The translations under genes and the position numbers were made by a program. The notes below the pieces were generated by a model. The model saw nothing but the letters and a program-made list of their open reading frames with translations. It did not search any database and was not told the DNA's origin. DNA of 64,000 nt from an uncultured bacterium (GTDB lineage Bacteria > Bacillota > Clostridia > Lachnospirales > Lachnospiraceae). The DNA lies in the NCBI GenBank assembly GCA_905215155.1, contig CAJMPJ010000002.1:62001-126000 (forward strand). Reading direction: 5' to 3'. The number at the start of each line of letters is the position of its first letter. Position 1 is the stretch's first letter. Positions 59,650-64,000 of this stretch are shown piece after piece.

Positions 59650-61386
59650 TTATAGCATCTGATCTACCATCGCCTTCACAGCCTCTCCCAGCTTTGCCGA
59701 TGTTTTATCCGCATCTTCCAGAGAAGAACCTTTGATGCCATAATAAAACTTGATCTTTGGCTCAGTTCCTGACGGTCTTATGCACAGCCATGCATCGTCA
59801 GACAAGTCATAATAAAGGACATCGGACTGCGGAAGCCCGGTGGGCCTTATTTCTCCGGTGATCATGTCTTTTACCGTATCAAGCTGATAATCTCTGGCGG
59901 AAAGGACTTTGTATGTGCCAACGGTCTCAGGTGTATTATTTCTCATGGTCTCCATAATTGCCCTGATCTTTGCCTGTCCTTCGATTCCTTTTAAGCCGAT
60001 GGATATGACTGCATCTTTGTAATAGCCGTATTTCTCATATATGGCGATCATGGCATCCCATAAGGTCATGCCTTTGGTCTTGTAATAAGCAGCGGCTTCG
60101 CATAATGCAACGGAAGCGGAAATGGCATCCTTATCGCGGGCATAGGTACCGATGAGACATCCATAGCTTTCTTCCATACCAAAAAGATAGGTTCCGTATC
60201 CGGTGGTCTCTGCCTTTAAGATCTGCTGTCCGATATATTTAAATCCGGTGAGCACCTCGATCAGTTCACAGCCATAGGATTTTGCTATGGCATCCACAAG
60301 ATTGGTGGTTACAATGGACTTAATGACCTGTCCATCCGCCGGAATAGCTCCCCGCTCCTGTTTCTGGCTCAGTACATATTCACATAAAAGAGAACCGGAC
60401 ATATTGCCGGTCAAGGGAATGTAATTACCGGATCTGTCATCCTTTACATATACTCCGAGACGGTCTGCATCCGGGTCTGTTGCCAGAACCAGATCTGCGT
60501 TTTGTTCTTTTGCAAGAGCAAGACCTAAGGAAAACGCTTCCTCCGCCTCCGGATTGGGGTAGCTGACCGTTGGAAAATCCCCATCCGGCAGTTCCTGCTG
60601 GGGGACTACATAGACATGGGTAAAACCGATCTCTTTAAGGGCTCTTCTTACGGGAAGATTACCGGTTCCATGAAGGGGCGTATAAACGACCCTGATCTCA
60701 TCCTGCATGCGGTCAATGGCTTTTTGGTTCACCACCTGTGCTTTTACATGGGCGATGTATTTATCATCCACCTCCGCTCCGATGATCTCATATCTGCCTG
60801 CTGCCACAGCTTCTTCCCTGGTCATGGTCTTTACTGCAGAAAGGTCGGTGATAGCAAGAACTTCCTTTGTCACCCCTTTGTCATGAGGAGGAGTAAACTG
60901 GGCCCCATCCTCCCAGTATACTTTATAACCGTTGTACTCCGGAGGATTGTGGCTGGCCGTAATATTGATTCCGGCAATGCAGCCTAACTCCCTTACGGCA
61001 AAAGAAAGCTCCGGTGTCGGTCGCAGAGATTCAAATTTATATGCCTTGATGCCGTTGGCAGCTAATGTCAGTGCAGCTTCCTCTGCGAACTCCGGAGACA
61101 TATGCCTGGAGTCATATGCAATGGCCACGCCTTTTAAAGCGCCGCCCTGTTTTATAATATAATTTGCAAGCCCTTGTGTGGCCCTTCTCACTACATAAAT
61201 ATTCATGCGGTTGATGCCGGCTCCGATAATGCCTCTTAAACCAGCAGTACCAAATTCCAGATCTTTGTAAAAGCGCTCTTTGACTTCATTGTCATCATCT
61301 GCAATCCCCCGAAGTTCATTCCTGGTCGCTTCGTCAAAATATGGATTCAAAAGCCATTCATCATAAATGCTCCTGTAATCTTTCAT
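59650..61386 (-). CDS. Phosphoglucomutase/phosphomannomutase
   Basis: 578 residues from the ATG at 61386 (AAGGGAG at nine bases); the frame is open 16 codons further. Interconverts hexose 1- and 6-phosphates and so links glycolysis to the glucose 1-phosphate used by RfbA. The phosphoserine loop is ITASHNPPEYNGYKVY, the metal loop LATDPDADRLGVY, the sugar loop GMEESYGC and the phosphate-binding end RPSGTEPKIKFYYG. The length fits the long bacterial type. Confidence 0.93.
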   Translation of the reverse strand: MKDYRSIYDEWLLNPYFDEATRNELRGIADDDNEVKERFYKDLEFGTAGLRGIIGAGINRMNIYVVRRATQGLANYIIKQGGALKGVAIAYDSRHMSPEFAEEAALTLAANGIKAYKFESLRPTPELSFAVRELGCIAGINITASHNPPEYNGYKVYWEDGAQFTPPHDKGVTKEVLAITDLSAVKTMTREEAVAAGRYEIIGAEVDDKYIAHVKAQVVNQKAIDRMQDEIRVVYTPLHGTGNLPVRRALKEIGFTHVYVVPQQELPDGDFPTVSYPNPEAEEAFSLGLALAKEQNADLVLATDPDADRLGVYVKDDRSGNYIPLTGNMSGSLLCEYVLSQKQERGAIPADGQVIKSIVTTNLVDAIAKSYGCELIEVLTGFKYIGQQILKAETTGYGTYLFGMEESYGCLIGTYARDKDAISASVALCEAAAYYKTKGMTLWDAMIAIYEKYGYYKDAVISIGLKGIEGQAKIRAIMETMRNNTPETVGTYKVLSARDYQLDTVKDMITGEIRPTGLPQSDVLYYDLSDDAWLCIRPSGTEPKIKFYYGIKGSSLEDADKTSAKLGEAVKAMVDQML

Positions 61387-61462
61387 TGCAAATACTCCCT
61401 TCTCTCCATTTCTGTTATGGCTATTATAAAGCAAAACAGAACAAAAGAAAAGCGCATTTCCA

Positions 61463-62440
61463 TTATTTTATTCTTGATAAAAACGAGCTCCGCACAGACT
61501 CCTGTATCTCCAGATCTTTTAATTTTTCAATGTTCCGGGAGGGAATCCATGCCTTGTTGGCATTATAATAGAAATTAATCTGCTTCCAGTATTTCTCCGG
61601 ATATAAGAACAGGTAATAGAGGCAGGTCCTGTCTGCATCCGAAAGAGAGATCACTTTGGAATAAGTATCAAGCATTGCCATGCCGAGCTTTAAGTTCCAG
61701 TCATGCTTTTCCATGGCTTTTCGCATAAAATGGTATAAATCCTCCATCTGCATTCCCTTATGCATACGGTTGAATTCCACAATCGCCACATCATGGGAGC
61801 ACATAAGAATATGATGCTGGTTTAGGTCCCCATGGCAAAGATACTCTTCCTTGCTTTCACGGGTCTCTAAAAAGCTGGCCATTCCCTTACAAGCCTCCAT
61901 TGCCTGTTCATAAAATGTATCATAATTACCCATCACACAGAGTTCAAATTCTGATTTTTTCCTTTTATTGCGGATAAAGGAACGGGCGCGCACCAGTTCC
62001 TTATTGTGCCGTTCCATTTCTTCCGCCGGTTGCTGCACCAAAATGGAACCCAGGTTCCATTCCTCCTTAAATTCAATTCCCCGGAGTATCTTATGTAAAC
62101 AAGCGATCCGTTCAATGGCACAAAGAATCTCTTTGCTGTCCTTTAAATTGCATTCCCGGTCCGCATACCAGTTTTTTACGATCCAGCGGGTTCCGTCCTC
62201 GGCGGCAGAGAGGAGTTCTCCTTCTTTATTTCTAACATAACGATCCACATTTATATGGCCGGCTTCTTCCATCTGCGAAAATACCTGATCTTCAAATTCC
62301 AGGCGCTTTAAAGTTCCTTTATATTCCCGAAGCAGTTTCAGTCCCTGATTCGTTTCACACAACCAGGCGCCCCGGCCGCGCTTTACATCAAGAATTTCAA
62401 GCTCATACTGCGAAAGCACCTCTGTGTATTTCTCGTTCAC
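61463..62440 (-). CDS. CotS family spore coat protein, kinase-like
   Basis: 325 residues from the GTG at 62440, seven bases after GGAGGGG; another GTG two codons earlier overlaps that site. The kinase-like core shows the nucleotide strand ILDVKRGRGAWLCET and the catalytic-loop equivalent YLCHGDLNQHHILM, followed by VAIVEFNRMHKG, where the usual D of the metal-binding DFG/D is replaced by E. CotS and CotI proteins form the spore coat and share this fold with aminoglycoside phosphotransferases. The presence of this gene suggests a spore former. Confidence 0.85.
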   Translation of the reverse strand: MNEKYTEVLSQYELEILDVKRGRGAWLCETNQGLKLLREYKGTLKRLEFEDQVFSQMEEAGHINVDRYVRNKEGELLSAAEDGTRWIVKNWYADRECNLKDSKEILCAIERIACLHKILRGIEFKEEWNLGSILVQQPAEEMERHNKELVRARSFIRNKRKKSEFELCVMGNYDTFYEQAMEACKGMASFLETRESKEEYLCHGDLNQHHILMCSHDVAIVEFNRMHKGMQMEDLYHFMRKAMEKHDWNLKLGMAMLDTYSKVISLSDADRTCLYYLFLYPEKYWKQINFYYNANKAWIPSRNIEKLKDLEIQESVRSSFLSRIK

Positions 62441-62548
62441 AACCACCCCTCCAACTCTTAGCTCATCAGCTACTTCTAGGGTATGAAAGGGCAGGAAAAA
62501 ATATGCAGAATCCGGCGGAAAGTTATACGGGCGGGACGTCCGCTTTTT

Positions 62549-63751
62549 TTATAACCGTTCAGCCAGATTCATCAAATACTCTCTGTTATTGCACTCCGGA
62601 TTTTTTAAAACTTCTTCAAACAGCGTCTCCAGCACTTTCCCGATTCCAGGTCCGGGCTTTCTGCCTGCCCCGATGAGATCCCGGCCGGTCACAGCCATAT
62701 CTTTTAACCGGATGCAGTCACCATTTTCAATGATTTCTTCTGCATACTGTTCCACTTTTATTAACGTCTCCTGGTAGGACTTTGGGCCGAAAATTTTCTG
62801 GAAACACAAAAGATCCTGAAAAAGTTTTGGAGAAAGTCCGCTCATGACTTTCCGGATCACCGGTTTATCTGCAGGCATCTCCTGTTTCCACAGGGTTACA
62901 AGCGTTTTTACCTGACTGATGGTTTCATTATCCAGCTTTAAATCACGAAGGATTAATACTGCTTCCTCCGGCCCCTCTGACCGCAAAAAGCCGGACCAGC
63001 GCATGTGCTTTTCTGCCGGAAGGAGTTTGATTGTGCCGGTCTCTCCCATTCTCTCTCCGGCTGCAAGAAAATGTTCTGATATATAGGGTGCAATGCCGTT
63101 TTCATACACCGCAGCCATTTGTTCCGGATGGCCTGAGAGAAGAAGCTTGGTAAGCTCCACCTGTATCCGCTCCCTGCTGACTTTTTCCATATTGGGGGCG
63201 ATGACCGCGATGGCCTTTCTCGTCTCCTCTTCCATGTCAAAGCCCAGCTGGGCGGAAAACCGGATGGCTCGCAGGATGCGAAGGGCATCTTCTGTAAACC
63301 GGTCTTTGGCATTGCCTACACAGCGGATGATCTTCTTATCCAAATCCCGCCGTCCGTCAAAGGCATCCACAAGTCCGTCTCTGTCACTGTACGCCATAGC
63401 ATTGATGGTAAAGTCCCGGCGTTTTAAATCCTCGATCAGATTGCCCGTAAACTCAACAGATTTCGGATGGCGTCCATCTTCGTATTCTCCGTCGATGCGG
63501 TAGGTAGTCACTTCATAGGCTCCCCCGTCCATGAGCACCGTAACCGTACCATGCTGGATTCCTGTATCCACGGTCCGGGAAAAGATCTCCTTTACCTGTT
63601 CCGGCTTTGCCGAGGTGGTGATGTCCCAGTCCTCCGGTGTCCGAAGAAGCAGGCTGTCCCTCACACAACCGCCCACCACATAAGCTTCAAATCCATGGAT
63701 ATTGAGTTGTTCTATGATTTTCCCTGCTGCTTCCGGAACCTGTATCTTCAT
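62549..63751 (-). CDS. cca: CCA tRNA nucleotidyltransferase
   Basis: 400 residues from the ATG at 63751; a GTG one codon earlier is also possible. Adds or repairs the CCA end of tRNA. The catalytic motifs of the class II enzymes are present: YVVGGCVRDSLLLRTPEDWDI (in pieces GGCVRD and DWD), RRDFTINAMAY, and RILRAIRFSAQLGF. A C-terminal helical tail follows. It lies 34 bases behind proS on the same strand. Confidence 0.94.
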   Translation of the reverse strand: MKIQVPEAAGKIIEQLNIHGFEAYVVGGCVRDSLLLRTPEDWDITTSAKPEQVKEIFSRTVDTGIQHGTVTVLMDGGAYEVTTYRIDGEYEDGRHPKSVEFTGNLIEDLKRRDFTINAMAYSDRDGLVDAFDGRRDLDKKIIRCVGNAKDRFTEDALRILRAIRFSAQLGFDMEEETRKAIAVIAPNMEKVSRERIQVELTKLLLSGHPEQMAAVYENGIAPYISEHFLAAGERMGETGTIKLLPAEKHMRWSGFLRSEGPEEAVLILRDLKLDNETISQVKTLVTLWKQEMPADKPVIRKVMSGLSPKLFQDLLCFQKIFGPKSYQETLIKVEQYAEEIIENGDCIRLKDMAVTGRDLIGAGRKPGPGIGKVLETLFEEVLKNPECNNREYLMNLAERL

Positions 63752-63785
63752 CACTGTTTCTCCTTTTGGCTGTTTTATGGAATCC

Positions 63786-64000
63786 TTAATAAGCTCTGCC
63801 CCAGTAAACCATCTTTGTTGCAGGTTTTCCGCAGCAGATACAGGTATCTGCCAGCTTTTCCTGCTGAAACGGCATACAGCGGGAAGTTGCTCCTGTTAAA
63901 TCCTTAATCTTATCCTCGCATTCCTGGCAGCCGCACCACATGGCCTTTACAAAGCCCGGCTTTTCTTCTACGGTCTTTACAAAGGTATCCATATCCAATG
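63786..64000 (-). CDS. proS: Prolyl-tRNA synthetase, C-terminal end only
   Basis: The last 71 codons of a gene entering from the right edge. Residues include [20 protein letters not shown] and [22 protein letters not shown]. The four-cysteine zinc module and the terminal WGRAY identify the eukaryote/archaeon-like (type 3) ProRS, which many Clostridia use in place of the E. coli type. The catalytic domain is outside the window. Confidence 0.93.
   Translation of the reverse strand, partial: LDMDTFVKTVEEKPGFVKAMWCGCQECEDKIKDLTGATSRCMPFQQEKLADTCICCGKPATKMVYWGRAY

Noticed and set aside
62495..62555. GC-rich stem followed by seven T at the 3' end of cca
   Set aside because: The U tract is on the plus strand, where no gene ends, so I did not call it a functional terminator.
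1..64000. CRISPR array, rRNA or tRNA genes, insertion sequences
   Set aside because: No regularly spaced repeats, rRNA stretches, tRNA cloverleafs or transposase frames were seen on either strand.

Overview
The window reads as part of the chromosome of an anaerobic, spore-forming Firmicute, most likely a Lachnospiraceae member (Clostridium cluster XIVa; I cannot name the genus). The reasons are the gene order rho-rpmE-DUF1385-prmC-prfA and rpmG-secE-nusG-rplK-rplA-rplJ-rplL, a prolyl-tRNA synthetase with a C-terminal zinc domain, a CotS-type spore coat kinase, AGGAGG-type ribosome binding sites with many GTG/TTG starts, and class B sortase with very large SpaA/Cna-B surface proteins. Nearly all genes lie on the minus strand; only ansA, a small wall-binding protein, one tiny toxin and a CmpB-like membrane protein lie on the plus strand.

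Layout. 1-7.1 kb: partial cardiolipin synthase, DUF4250 protein, L-asparaginase, ClpB, a small exported wall-binding protein and a Gfo/Idh/MocA oxidoreductase. 7.1-32.8 kb: an accessory surface-protein island. Reading with transcription, it starts with three exported proteins (325, 756 and 1383 aa), a small membrane protein, an Ssb and a 65-aa protein. After a tiny type I toxin module comes a 243-aa exported protein, a 4679-aa surface protein with a putative thioester domain and many SpaA-like domains, and a class B sortase whose start overlaps its stop. An ABC-transporter relic and a second tiny toxin module mark the upstream edge. 32.9-39.3 kb: prfA, prmC, DUF1385, rpmE, rho and rarA. 39.9-43.1 kb: polysaccharide deacetylase, LacI-type regulator and 2,3-diketo-L-gulonate reductase with two candidate operators. 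43.4-47.5 kb: cold shock protein and the L7/L12-L10-L1-L11-NusG-SecE-L33 block. 47.6-50.4 kb: rfbD, rfbB and rfbA without rfbC. 50.5-56.4 kb: a MerR-methyltransferase fusion, GNAT, ComF, RecD2 and MreB. 56.8-64 kb: ABC-F ATPase, CmpB-like protein, phosphoglucomutase, CotS kinase, CCA-adding enzyme and the end of ProRS.

The most interesting content is in the island. Two loci (about 22.8-23.1 kb and 32.5-32.8 kb) each pair a 28-33 aa hydrophobic peptide gene with a convergent small RNA promoter. Each has a shared bidirectional terminator, related repeats at the 5' ends of both RNAs, and a hairpin over or beside the toxin Shine-Dalgarno. This is the plan of the Fst/par type I toxin-antitoxin system. 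A strong terminator ends about 25 bases before the start of the giant gene, leaving no room for a separate promoter, so the adhesin seems to be set by read-through. Elsewhere, the csp leader holds a terminator-like hairpin, a shared 29-30 nt element precedes both rplK and rplA, and a structured plus-strand RNA may lie at 56.6 kb with no gene behind it. All assignments come from reading the sequence; no database search was run.
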